A stretch of DNA of 29,271 bases from Thiocapsa sp. UBA6158. Lineage in GTDB: Bacteria > Pseudomonadota > Gammaproteobacteria > Chromatiales > Chromatiaceae. The stretch's first letter is position 1. The number at the start of each line of letters is the position of its first letter. The stretch lies in contig NZ_DIUM01000084.1 of NCBI RefSeq assembly GCF_002423035.1, positions 1 through 29,271 on the forward strand, given 5' to 3'. Below, in pieces: positions 15,856 through 24,190 of this stretch. The translations under genes and the position numbers were made by a program. The notes beneath the pieces are model-generated. The model ran no database searches. It saw nothing but the letters and a program-made list of their open reading frames with translations, and was not told where the DNA came from.

Positions 15856-17234
15856 GGCCGCACACTGGCCACATCGGAGGTCGTACGTCCCCCGCCGCGT
15901 GGCCCCATCAGGGTGATCTCGACCCGCCGGTTGCGGGAATCCCGCGGCTTCTCGGGGATCCGGGGCTCGGTATCGGCCCGTCCCTCGGCAGTGAAACGCG
16001 AGGGGTCGCCGACGACCTCCACGAGCGAGGCCATGACGCGCTCGGCCCGTTCTTGCGACAGATGCCAGTTCGACGGGAAGCGCAGTGTCTTGATCGGGAC
16101 GCTGTCGGAGTGCCCCGTCACCAGGACCGTACCGGGCAAGCGAGCCAGTGCCTCGCCGATTCGACGCATCAACGGCATCAAGCCCGGCGTCAAGCTGCTG
16201 CTCCCCGAGGCAAAAAGCCCGTCGCCGCGGATAATCACGGTTTGGCCTGCGGGCCTGTCTTCCACCTCCAAACGCCCGGCGGCGATCTCCTCGGCAAGCA
16301 GGAGGCGCAAGGTCAGGGGCGCGGGTGCGTCAGGCGAGGTCGGCGGCGACTCGGCGAAGGGAACCCTCGGGCGATCCACCACCACCTCCAACCCGCGGTC
16401 CAGTTGGCTGAGCGAGAGGAAGACAGGATCGGAATCACGGTTGAGCGAGATGCTGTAGAAGGCGAAAAGTCCAGCGAGAAGCAGTCCGGCTATCGCGGAG
16501 AAGACCCAGAGCGGCAGCTGGTGGATCAGCGGATCCCGCCGCACCTTCGCCCCCTGCCAATGCAGCGACAGCTCCGGATCCGGATCGCCGCGTTGCGTGC
16601 GAATCGTTTGAAAGAGCTGCTCGCGAACCCGTTCGAGCTGCGCGCGCCCGTCGGCGCGCGCCCGGTAGCGCCCCTCGAATCCGAGCGCCAGGCACAGATA
16701 CATGAGTTCCAAGAGGTGCAGGTTGCCGCTCGGATAGGCGAGCAGGCGGTCCAGGGCACCGAAGAACTTCTCCCCGCCCCAAGTCTCGTTGTGGAAGCTG
16801 ATCAAGAGCCCTTGACGGCTCCAGACGCTCTCGGTCCCCCACGGCGTATCCAGGACGGATTCGTCGATCAGGGCGCAGAGGACATAGCGCGCAGGCAGCA
16901 CGACCGCGTCCACGAGACCCTTAGCTCGGGCGCAGGTCTCGAACTCGCGCACCTGGCGGACAAGGCCCTCGCGCAGTCCGGCGGGATCGGGATGAGCGAC
17001 GGTCGCGCGCAGCTCCGCGGCAATCGTCAGGAGACCTGCGGCACAGCTCACGAGCGGATTCACGACAGGCGCCGTCTGCCCGAGCGCGCTCCAAGTCGGG
17101 GGAACACCCGAGAAGGACGGCGGCCGCGGAGCCCCTCGGGCCGGTGCGGCAGCCGAACGCCGCCCTCCGGGAATCGGACGGATCACGGTCGTACCGGCGT
17201 CGCCGGGTATGCTGAAAGGATCGTCGTCGGTCAC
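15852..17234 (-). CDS. tssL: T6SS membrane-complex protein TssL (DotU) with OmpA domain
   Basis: The 460-residue protein starts with a Pro/Ala-rich leader (1-55). The DotU domain covers about 57-235, with CALIDESVLDTPWGTESVWS (120-139) and HNETWGGEKFFGALDRL (148-164). One membrane helix follows at about 241-262. The C-terminal part (about 325-455) is an OmpA/MotB peptidoglycan-binding domain: VTGHSDSVPI, then NWHLSQERAERVMASLV and RNRRVEI. This is the evolved form of TssL, which can hold the complex to the cell wall itself. It starts 3 bases after tssK ends and overlaps tssM by ATGA. Confidence 0.96.
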   Translation of the reverse strand: MTDDDPFSIPGDAGTTVIRPIPGGRRSAAAPARGAPRPPSFSGVPPTWSALGQTAPVVNPLVSCAAGLLTIAAELRATVAHPDPAGLREGLVRQVREFETCARAKGLVDAVVLPARYVLCALIDESVLDTPWGTESVWSRQGLLISFHNETWGGEKFFGALDRLLAYPSGNLHLLELMYLCLALGFEGRYRARADGRAQLERVREQLFQTIRTQRGDPDPELSLHWQGAKVRRDPLIHQLPLWVFSAIAGLLLAGLFAFYSISLNRDSDPVFLSLSQLDRGLEVVVDRPRVPFAESPPTSPDAPAPLTLRLLLAEEIAAGRLEVEDRPAGQTVIIRGDGLFASGSSSLTPGLMPLMRRIGEALARLPGTVLVTGHSDSVPIKTLRFPSNWHLSQERAERVMASLVEVVGDPSRFTAEGRADTEPRIPEKPRDSRNRRVEITLMGPRGGGRTTSDVASVRP

Positions 17235-17237
17235 GGT

Positions 17238-18569
17238 TTACTCCCGGATGGCCCAGAGCTCGAGCTCCAATCCCGGGAACTCCCCGCCGATATGCATCCC
17301 GAAGCCGCCTCCCGCACTCAGCTGCTTCCAGAATTCACCGCTTCGATCCAACTCAAAATAGTCGAAGCCCGCATGGTAGGGAATCTCCAAGGGCGTTGTG
17401 GGCATGGGCTTGAGTGCGATCCCGGGCAGGGCAAGCCTGACCAGCTCCTGGATCCGCTCGACCGGGCCGACCTTGCATTGGGCAGGAAACCGGTTGCGCA
17501 GGGTCTGCGAGTCAAGGCTCGCCTGTGCGGCAAGCACGAACCGCGCGGTCGGCAGCAGCGAGCGGTCGGCCACCAGCGCGACCCGGAATCCGAATTGGCG
17601 CTCCTGGATCGGGATGGCGATGGCACGCTCGACATACTCGCGCCCCAGATACTCGCGCAAACGCTCGATCAGCGGCGAAAAGGTCGCGTCCAGGTCATCA
17701 TGCCGATAGGGCGGAAACTCGGGCGGACGTTTGGTCTCGCTTGCGAAGGTCGCCAGCTCTCCGGCCAGTCCGAGCAGATGCCGGTAGATCACCTCCGGAT
17801 GCAGCCCCCGAACCTGCATCAGATGCAGCATGAGCGGCTCGGCACGATTCATCAGCTGCAGCAGCAGGAAATCGGCCCAATCCGAGACCCCGCCGCGCCC
17901 CACCCCGCGCACGCGTCCGGCGCGCGACTCGGCCTGACGGTGCAGGAGACCGCTCAGCTCCTCGACGAAATCGGCAAGACGTCGGCTGACCCGGTAATCG
18001 ATACAGGGCGGGATGAAGGCGCGATCCAGCACCACCTCGCGGTCCGCACGACACTCGAGGATCCGCGCCACACCGCAACAGGCGAACCCGTCGCGCGCCT
18101 CGCGCTCGAGCATCAAGCGCAGATCGAGCCGCCCGACCTCCACCGTTGTCTCGGTGTCCGAACCCAGAGCGTTGTCGCGCACGCTGAGCTCGCCGACCCG
18201 ATAGCGCAGGCCGGTCTCGGGCTGCTCCGTGCCGCCGCTCTCGGCAGCACCCGTGCGGCGCAGAGGCAAGGCGAGATAAAGGGTCTGACCCGACACTGAC
18301 TCATCGAGCTGCAAGGGCTGCGGAAGCGGATCGCTCGCCGGCGCATCGAAAGGCGTGCCATCCGGCAGAACACCCGCCACCTCGCGCAGCATGAGCTTAC
18401 CGATCCCCAGCATATCCGTGTCGATTTCCATCCGGGACAGACCCCAAGGATAAGGCACGCCGAGGCCCGCCTTGGCGCCGATCAGATGCTCGAGATAGCG
18501 ATCGTGCTGCTGGAAATGATGCGGCTGAAGGAAGAGACCTTCGGACCAGAGTACCTTGTTGTCCCACAC
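17238..18569 (-). CDS. tssK: T6SS baseplate-membrane connector TssK
   Basis: The 443-residue protein opens with WSEGLFLQPHHFQQHDRYLE, the hallmark of TssK. Further conserved stretches include GLSRMEIDTDMLGIGKLML and, near the end, AGFDYFELDRSGEFWKQL. TssK is a cytoplasmic trimer that binds TssL/TssM on one side and the TssFG baseplate wedges on the other. The length is that of the family. The gene lies 12 bases behind tssJ and 3 bases before tssL. Confidence 0.96.
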   Translation of the reverse strand: MWDNKVLWSEGLFLQPHHFQQHDRYLEHLIGAKAGLGVPYPWGLSRMEIDTDMLGIGKLMLREVAGVLPDGTPFDAPASDPLPQPLQLDESVSGQTLYLALPLRRTGAAESGGTEQPETGLRYRVGELSVRDNALGSDTETTVEVGRLDLRLMLEREARDGFACCGVARILECRADREVVLDRAFIPPCIDYRVSRRLADFVEELSGLLHRQAESRAGRVRGVGRGGVSDWADFLLLQLMNRAEPLMLHLMQVRGLHPEVIYRHLLGLAGELATFASETKRPPEFPPYRHDDLDATFSPLIERLREYLGREYVERAIAIPIQERQFGFRVALVADRSLLPTARFVLAAQASLDSQTLRNRFPAQCKVGPVERIQELVRLALPGIALKPMPTTPLEIPYHAGFDYFELDRSGEFWKQLSAGGGFGMHIGGEFPGLELELWAIRE

Positions 18570-18581
18570 CGGCAGCGACTC

Positions 18582-19082
18582 CTATCGGGGATAGGCCGAG
18601 ATGGCCTCTGCGGCAACGACGATCCGGATGGCATTGTTCGTATCCGGGGTGAGCGCGGTCGCGGCGCGCCAGCGGCTGCGATCGATGTCGCGATAGGCCG
18701 CCACCGCGCCGATGTAGGCCGCCTCGGGGGCCAACGGCCGGGTGATCTCGCGACGTTCTCCGGGCCTCAGGGTGAGCTCCTCGCGCGCGATCAGATCCGG
18801 CCCCAGCACCGCCGACTCGTTGTCGAACAGGCTGTAGAAGTCCGCCGTCATAAAGGTGCCCTGCCCCTTGAGCGCATAGACCCGCACGACGACCGGCAGC
18901 GGATTGCCGCCGGGTCCGAGATTCACGTCGGCGGTCGCCTCGATCTCCAGACTCAGCATGGGCGCGGGCTTCTTCTCCTTCCCGGCACAGCCGGGGAGCA
19001 GACCGATACCGATGATCAGGATCCAGACACCGAGCACGGAGAAGACGCGGCGCGGCAGTCCGCGCGGGGACATATGGGCCAT
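18582..19082 (-). CDS. tssJ: T6SS outer-membrane lipoprotein TssJ
   Basis: From the ATG at 19082 the protein has 166 residues with a lipoprotein signal: a basic start, a hydrophobic stretch and the lipobox LLPGC with Cys32. AGAGG lies 9 bases before this ATG; a longer frame is open to 19283 but has no such site. The mature part has the TssJ/SciN pattern: LSLEIEATADVNLGPGGNPL, VVVRVYALKG, FYSLFDN, and a C-terminal YRDIDRSRWRAA. TssJ sits in the inner leaflet of the outer membrane and caps the periplasmic TssM. Confidence 0.93.
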   Translation of the reverse strand: MAHMSPRGLPRRVFSVLGVWILIIGIGLLPGCAGKEKKPAPMLSLEIEATADVNLGPGGNPLPVVVRVYALKGQGTFMTADFYSLFDNESAVLGPDLIAREELTLRPGERREITRPLAPEAAYIGAVAAYRDIDRSRWRAATALTPDTNNAIRIVVAAEAISAYPR

Positions 19083-19105
19083 TCTCGTTACCCTCTTCAC
19101 GGATG

Positions 19106-19150
19106 AACCCGACCGGTCGAGAAACCCGACCGGAAATCCAAACCGACCGG
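19106..19150. repeat. Three 11-base repeats at 17-base spacing before tssJ
   Basis: AACCCGACCGG occurs at 19106-19116 and 19123-19133, and AAACCGACCGG at 19140-19150. The starts are exactly 17 bases apart. The first copy sits in the self-complementary CGACCGGTCG (19110-19119). The array fills part of the 97-base gap between tagH and tssJ and lies just upstream of the tssJ ribosome binding site. Confidence 0.6.
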
Positions 19151-19179
19151 GCAGTGGATCTCGCCCGGTCTGCAACAGA

Positions 19180-20700
19180 TCAACCCTGCTGTGGACTGCG
19201 AGCCTGATCCAAGCGTTGGATCTGCTCCTGATACGCCTTCGTAAAGGCATCACCGAAGAGTCGCATGAAATCCTCCGCCGCATCCGCGGCGACCTCCTTG
19301 TAAGCCTCGGTGAAGAGGTCCCAGTATCGGGACTTGCGCACCATCGGGAGCATCTCTTCGAATCGCGATCGGGCCGTCAATCGGCGCTCCAGCTCCGCGG
19401 GCTCGAAACGAGCAAGGAGTGCGCGCAATGCGGCCTGGAGTCCGGCCGTCATCGCCATCTCATGCGCACGGATATCGTCGAAGGCCTCGCGCGCGGCGGG
19501 AACGGCCGGCAGGAAACCGGGGCTCGGACGAAACAGCAGCCGATCCAGCAGGTCGTCGGGATCGGCGGAGAACTTAAAGGGGTTGTTCTGCGCCGGCCGT
19601 ATGGTGGTCACCCCCAAGTGCAGCTCGCTCTTGAATTGGGCACGTCCCATCATCGTCAGGGTCAGGCCCGCCGCCAGCGCTCTGAGGAGTCTACCGGCGT
19701 TGCGCATCAACTCCTCGGGCTGATCCACACGCACGCCCTTGCCAACCCCGAGCCCTTCGATGAAGGCATCCACGAGCGCTGCCGTGTCCGAGCTTCGCGC
19801 TTCTTGCCCGAGCGGCTGTGCGGCGGAGATCGAACGCACGTCGGCACGGGGAACCTGCATCGGTGAGGGGTTCGTCGCAGACGCAAGGGGATCAGCACGC
19901 GAGAATGGATCCTCCTCGAAGGCGGGCGCCGAGCGCGCTGGACCTTGCGGCTCGAAAGACTTCGCAAGAGGCTCCGGCGGACCCGGCGGCGACCTTGACG
20001 CGGATTTGTCGTTATGCGCCTCGCCCTCGGGAGGAGCGGCCCAGACATCGTTCAGGATGTCGTAGTTGTCCGGAATGGCTTGGATCTCGGGCGGCCGAAA
20101 ATAGACATTCTCGACCGGCGTTTGGTGAGACACGCCTCTGGGTGGAGCCTCCTTGCGCCCCGCTGCGAGCCGCGAATCCAATGGAGATGCATCGGCGAAG
20201 GGATCATCCGAGAGGTGTGGTGTCGCCGCGTCGAGGCTGTCGATCCGCGGCTCTGCACCACCGCCCGCATTCAATAGATCCAGGATGTCGGTGCGGGGAC
20301 CTGGCTTGGACAGACCAGGCAAGGCACTGCCGGCGATGTCATCGAAGGGATCGCGATCACCTGCGGCCGTTTCAGGCGTTGACGAGGCAATGCTTACGAG
20401 AAGCTCGTAGGCGCCGATGGCGAGACGGTCGCCGTTGTGCAAGCTCATCGGCTGATGCGTCGGCAACGGTTCGGTGGCCTGATTGAGAAAGGTCCCGTTG
20501 CGACTGGTATCCGTGATCCAGACGCCGCTGTCGCGAACCTCGATCAATGCATGCCTGCCGGAGACGACGCGCTCCGGATCATCGAGAACCATGTCGTTGT
20601 CTCGAGCGCGGCCAATGGTCGCGGCGCCCGAGGTCATTCGAAGCGCCGTCGGCGCACCGCCATCGCCGCGGCCATCGATGAGGCGAAGAATCAATTCCAT
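19180..20700 (-). CDS. tagH: T6SS FHA-domain protein TagH (Fha/ImpI)
   Basis: The 506-residue protein has an N-terminal FHA domain (about 25-100): GRARDNDMVLDD, SGRHALIEV, and SRNGTFLNQATEPLP, with the R, S, H and N residues expected for phosphothreonine binding. A long Pro/Ser/Asp-rich disordered linker (about 110-310) follows, then a helical C-terminal T6SS FHA-associated domain (about 320-500) with MRNAGRLLRALAAGLTLTMM, NPFKFSADPDDLLDRLLF and RYWDLFTEAYKEV. In HSI-1 the corresponding Fha1 is phosphorylated by PpkA and dephosphorylated by PppA, and its phosphorylated state triggers assembly. It is the first gene of the minus-strand operon and is divergent from the kinase gene. Confidence 0.94.
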   Translation of the reverse strand: MELILRLIDGRGDGGAPTALRMTSGAATIGRARDNDMVLDDPERVVSGRHALIEVRDSGVWITDTSRNGTFLNQATEPLPTHQPMSLHNGDRLAIGAYELLVSIASSTPETAAGDRDPFDDIAGSALPGLSKPGPRTDILDLLNAGGGAEPRIDSLDAATPHLSDDPFADASPLDSRLAAGRKEAPPRGVSHQTPVENVYFRPPEIQAIPDNYDILNDVWAAPPEGEAHNDKSASRSPPGPPEPLAKSFEPQGPARSAPAFEEDPFSRADPLASATNPSPMQVPRADVRSISAAQPLGQEARSSDTAALVDAFIEGLGVGKGVRVDQPEELMRNAGRLLRALAAGLTLTMMGRAQFKSELHLGVTTIRPAQNNPFKFSADPDDLLDRLLFRPSPGFLPAVPAAREAFDDIRAHEMAMTAGLQAALRALLARFEPAELERRLTARSRFEEMLPMVRKSRYWDLFTEAYKEVAADAAEDFMRLFGDAFTKAYQEQIQRLDQARSPQQG

Positions 20701-20948
20701 GCCGCGAGTCTCCGCAAAAACAGAGCCCCGAACGCGTCGTCACGATGATGTAACCCGTGAGTCATCGCATCGTTCATCGCAGAAGACCATACCTCGGTCA
20801 AGGTGAATAGTTCATAGCCGGGAGGGCGATCCGACGACCTATGATCGAGTATAGTCGAGACGGTCGAGCTCCTCCAAAGGCATCCGAGACGGCCACACTG
20901 TGCCGATGATCGCACCGGCACCGCGAGAGGCCATCGCCCGCTCTGCGG
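20701..20948. promoter_or_regulatory. Divergent promoter region tagH / sensor kinase
   Basis: These 248 bases separate the two divergent T6SS transcription units and must hold both promoters. On the plus side, TATAGT at 20850-20855 can serve as a -10 box, without a clear -35. TCGAG occurs three times at 20845, 20855 and 20864, about one helical turn apart, overlapping that box. On the minus side TTGACC (20809-20814 region) resembles a -35. None of these is strong. Confidence 0.45.
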
Positions 20949-23057
20949 ATGGATCATGCGTTCAATGCAGACAGCATCGTGACTCAAACAGATCAGCAAA
21001 CCATCCCCGTCGGCGGAATGATCGACGAGTTCCGTGTCACTCGCGTCTTGGGCGCGGGGAACTTCGGGATCGTCTACGAGTGCGAGAACATCCACCTCGA
21101 CGAGACGGTCGCGATCAAGGAATTCCTGCCGACCGAGCTTGCGCGGCGCGGTGCGGACGGCCAGATCGCACCGCTGTCGCCGGCCACCGCCGAGGCATTC
21201 CTCTGGGCTCGAGACCGATTTCTCCAAGAGGCACGCACGCTCTGGAATCTCGCACGGCCCTTGCCCCATCGCAACATCGTGCGGGTCACCGGCTACCGCG
21301 AGGCCAACGGCAGCGCCTATATGTTCATGGAGTTCGAGCGGGGACAACCGCTGTCGGATCTCCTGGAGCAACGCGGAACTCTGACCTTCGAGGAGCTGCG
21401 CCCGATCGTCGCCCCGCTGCTCGATGGCCTGGAACGCGTCCACGCGGCGAACGTCCTGCACCGCGACATCAAGCCGGCGAACATCCTGATCCGCCCGGAC
21501 GGATCCCCGGTGCTGATCGATTTCGGCGCGGCCCGCAATGTCGCCCTGAGCGGGGAGACCTCGGTCTTCACGACCTATACGCCCCGCTATGCGGCCATGG
21601 AGCAGCATTATCCGGGCGGAGACCAAGGGCCATGGACCGATATCTATGGACTGGGGGCCACGCTGTACCGGGCGGTAACGGGCCTGACGCCGAAGAGCGC
21701 CTCGGAACAGCTGCTCGGCCATGCCCAAGAGCCTGCGGCAGAGATCGGCCGCGGGCGCTACCCGGTCGCCTTCCTGCGGGCAATCGATGCCGCCTGCGCG
21801 CTCAAGCCCGACGACCGCCCACAGTCCGTCAACGAGTGGCGAGTGCAACTGCTTTCCACTGTATCTGCCGCGGAAGATGCGACGGTGGTGCTGCCGAAGG
21901 TCTCTGCGACGGATGTCACCCATGTCTCGGCGGGTGCACCGAGGACGACGACATCGCATCAAAGCAGCGAGTCGGAGGCGGTCGAGGCCGGCCTTCAGCC
22001 CCCGCCGCCGCGCCGAATCCGTGTATGGATTCTCGCGACCCTGGTGCTCGCAGCGGGCGCCGGGGCCTCCGCTTGGTACTGGTGGACCCAGCCGGCGCCG
22101 ATTCCCACACCGGCCTTCGAGCCATTCGCCCCGCATCAGCGCTTCTCCGATCGTCTGAATTCGGGGGGGACCGGACCGAGCATGATCGGGATTCCTGCAG
22201 GCGAGTTCGCGATGGGTTCGCCCGACGACCAGGACGGCCGCAACAGCGATGAACGTCTCCACGCCGCCGTGGTCAGCCAGGCCTTCGCAATCAGCCGAAC
22301 CGAGATCACCATCGGCCAATTCTCGGAATTCGCTCGGTCCGTCGGCTATCGCACCGAGGCCGATCGCGAGAGCGCTTGCCTGCGCACCGACGAAGAAGGC
22401 ATCGAGCTCGTCGCCGATCTGAGTCTGTCCTGGGAGAAGCCCGGTTATCCGGTCACCCGGGAACATCCGGTCGTCTGTGTGACCTGGAACGACGCCCGAG
22501 CCTATGCCGAGTGGCTCGGCGAGCAAACCGGGCGCGAGTACCGTTTACCGACCGAGCTGGAATGGGAATACGCGGCACGGGCCACCACGACCACCAGCCG
22601 TCATTGGGACGACAACCTCGAGGCGTCATGCGATTTCGCAAACACCGCCGATGAGACCGTGCTCACGGACGCGGAAGAGACGCGACGCATCGAGGGCGCG
22701 AGATCTGCCTGTCGAGATGGCCATCTCTACGCCGCACCGGTCGCGACCTTTCAATCAAACCAGTTCGGACTTCACGACATGCTCGGCAATGTCGCCGAAT
22801 GGACCTGTTCGGTCTATGATCCTGTGTATGGCGGAGCCCAAGCCGAATGCCTGGATGCGACACGACGACGCGGCCCCGCACCCATCGTGATCCGGGGCGG
22901 CTCTTGGCTGACCTCGCCGGCCTTGGCGCGCTCGGCCGCGCGTGACGGGCTACCTTCGAATTTGGGTCTCAATACGATCGGCTTCCGCGTGCTGGCGACC
23001 AATCGCCCGTGGGCGGGCCGGGCGAGCGTAACCACTCAGGGGGGTGCAGACGAATGA
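20949..23057 (+). CDS. Transmembrane Ser/Thr kinase fused to periplasmic SUMF1/FGE domain (PpkA-TagR-like)
   Basis: The 702-residue protein has an intact kinase domain (about 27-305): GAGNFG (35-40), Lys57 in VAIKEF, Glu94, HRDIKPAN (171-178, catalytic Asp173), DFG (191-193) and TDIYGLGATLY. A membrane helix follows at about 358-378. A periplasmic SUMF1 domain (about 408-695) then shows IPAGEFAMGS, TEITIGQFSEFARSVGY, VTWNDARAYAEWLGEQ, YRLPTELEWEYAAR, FGLHDMLGNVAEWTC and GGSWLTSP. The region that carries the paired catalytic cysteines of true formylglycine-generating enzymes reads ALARSAARDGL and has none, so a sensing role is likelier than catalysis. It overlaps the Sel1 lipoprotein gene by ATGA. 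The likely target is TagH. The VWA domain of P. aeruginosa PpkA is absent. Confidence 0.92.
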   Translation: MDHAFNADSIVTQTDQQTIPVGGMIDEFRVTRVLGAGNFGIVYECENIHLDETVAIKEFLPTELARRGADGQIAPLSPATAEAFLWARDRFLQEARTLWNLARPLPHRNIVRVTGYREANGSAYMFMEFERGQPLSDLLEQRGTLTFEELRPIVAPLLDGLERVHAANVLHRDIKPANILIRPDGSPVLIDFGAARNVALSGETSVFTTYTPRYAAMEQHYPGGDQGPWTDIYGLGATLYRAVTGLTPKSASEQLLGHAQEPAAEIGRGRYPVAFLRAIDAACALKPDDRPQSVNEWRVQLLSTVSAAEDATVVLPKVSATDVTHVSAGAPRTTTSHQSSESEAVEAGLQPPPPRRIRVWILATLVLAAGAGASAWYWWTQPAPIPTPAFEPFAPHQRFSDRLNSGGTGPSMIGIPAGEFAMGSPDDQDGRNSDERLHAAVVSQAFAISRTEITIGQFSEFARSVGYRTEADRESACLRTDEEGIELVADLSLSWEKPGYPVTREHPVVCVTWNDARAYAEWLGEQTGREYRLPTELEWEYAARATTTTSRHWDDNLEASCDFANTADETVLTDAEETRRIEGARSACRDGHLYAAPVATFQSNQFGLHDMLGNVAEWTCSVYDPVYGGAQAECLDATRRRGPAPIVIRGGSWLTSPALARSAARDGLPSNLGLNTIGFRVLATNRPWAGRASVTTQGGADE

Positions 23058-24151
23058 GGCGCATCCGATCGTTTAAAGAATGCTTCTGTCGCATCTCGAC
23101 GGGGGCAATCGCCGTCGCCATCACACTGCTCGTCGGCGGCTGCGCGACCACCGGCTCAACCACCGACCCGTCCGCCATGTACGGGCAAGTCTCGGGGGCA
23201 GCGGACGCCCCCGGCGCGACCGGCTATGTCATCGCCCAGCTGGAAGATCTCACCGTGGTCGATTGTCTGCTGCCCGGGCGACTGCGCAAGATGGGCTCGA
23301 CCATCACCTGGGTCGGTCGCCCTCGCCCAGTCAAGAAGACGATCAGCGACTGCGAGATCCTCGGCGGCCAATACATCCTCTTCGACCGCGCCGACTTCGA
23401 CACCGCCTTGGCCGTCTGGAAGTTCGCTGCCGAACAGGGCGACCCCACCGCGCAAACCTATGTGGGCGAGATCTTCGAGCGCGGACTGGGACGCGCGCCC
23501 GACTACGCGACGGCGGCGCAATGGTATCGGAAGGCTGCGGTTCAGGGCTCGCCACGGGCCCAGCTCCGGCTCGGCGCACTCTACGAGAAGGGTTTGGGCG
23601 TGCAGCGGGATCCGGTCGAGGCACTCGACTGGTTTCGTCAGGCCGCCGGCCTTCAGAAGGACAAGATCGTCTATCTCTCCCAAGCCGTGGCGCAGGCGAA
23701 ACGGCGCTCCGGCGGGTCTGCACCTCGGCCCGCCGTCTCGCCGCGCTCGGCCCCGCTGCAATCTGCCCCGCCCCCCCGGCTCCCGGTCGCGGCGACCCAA
23801 CCGCCCTCCGCCGACCTTGCCGGGCAGCCCGGCGTCGAACCCGTCTCGCCCGTGCGGCCGGACGTGGTTCAGCCCGCTCGAGCGGAGCTTCAGCAGATCA
23901 CAGCGGTCGCGCAGACCCGCAATCAGGAGTTGATCCGCGCCGAGACCGCGCGTGATCGCGCCAAGGAGGACATCGTGCTCCGAAGTCGGGAGACACGACT
24001 CATTGATCAGGCCAAGCCGGTGATCCGTGCCGATCGCCGCTTGATCGACCAATACGTCGCGCTCACCCAGGAAGCCGAGACGCAGCGGGTCGCCGCCGAG
24101 GGTTTGGAGCGGGTGCTGGAGGTCGCCGCACCTGTGATGGCACAACAGTAA
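23054..24151 (+). CDS. Sel1-repeat putative lipoprotein
   Basis: The 365-residue protein has a basic N-terminus, a hydrophobic stretch (AIAVAITLLVGGC) and a lipobox-like VGGC with Cys30, so it is probably an outer-membrane or periplasmic lipoprotein. Residues about 105-195 hold Sel1-type repeats: WKFAAEQGDPTAQTYVGEIF, WYRKAAVQGSPRAQLRLGAL and ALDWFRQAAGL. A Pro/Ala-rich linker (about 215-275) follows, then a charged helical tail (about 280-360) likely to form a coiled coil. The start at 23054 overlaps the kinase stop (ATGA), so the two are translated together. By position it may present a ligand to, or control, the periplasmic SUMF1 domain, much as TagQ works with TagR in Pseudomonas. It shows no resemblance to TagQ that I can see. 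Confidence 0.8.
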   Translation: MRRIRSFKECFCRISTGAIAVAITLLVGGCATTGSTTDPSAMYGQVSGAADAPGATGYVIAQLEDLTVVDCLLPGRLRKMGSTITWVGRPRPVKKTISDCEILGGQYILFDRADFDTALAVWKFAAEQGDPTAQTYVGEIFERGLGRAPDYATAAQWYRKAAVQGSPRAQLRLGALYEKGLGVQRDPVEALDWFRQAAGLQKDKIVYLSQAVAQAKRRSGGSAPRPAVSPRSAPLQSAPPPRLPVAATQPPSADLAGQPGVEPVSPVRPDVVQPARAELQQITAVAQTRNQELIRAETARDRAKEDIVLRSRETRLIDQAKPVIRADRRLIDQYVALTQEAETQRVAAEGLERVLEVAAPVMAQQ

Positions 24152-24173
24152 CCGAGAGACATCGGTTCGTCAT

Positions 24174-24182
24174 AAGAGGGGG
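24174..24182 (+). promoter_or_regulatory. Strong ribosome binding site fixing the autotransporter start
   Basis: AAGAGGGGG ends 8 bases before the ATG at 24191. It supports the long N-terminus of the autotransporter over a later start nearer its signal helix. Confidence 0.6.
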
Positions 24183-24190
24183 CAAACGTC

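Noticed and set aside
14204..15874. 556-codon minus-strand frame within tssM
   Set aside because: It lies in a second frame of the same strand as tssM. The tssM frame carries Walker motifs and membrane helices, and this one is Arg/Gly/Ala-rich noise.
15825..18299. Very long plus-strand open frame (824 codons) opposite tssM, tssL and tssK
   Set aside because: It is antisense to well-supported genes, has no family motifs, and is explained by GC-rich codon bias on the opposite strand.
20691..22526. 611-codon minus-strand frame opposite the sensor kinase
   Set aside because: It is a shadow of the kinase gene. The kinase motifs on the other strand are unambiguous, and this frame shows none.
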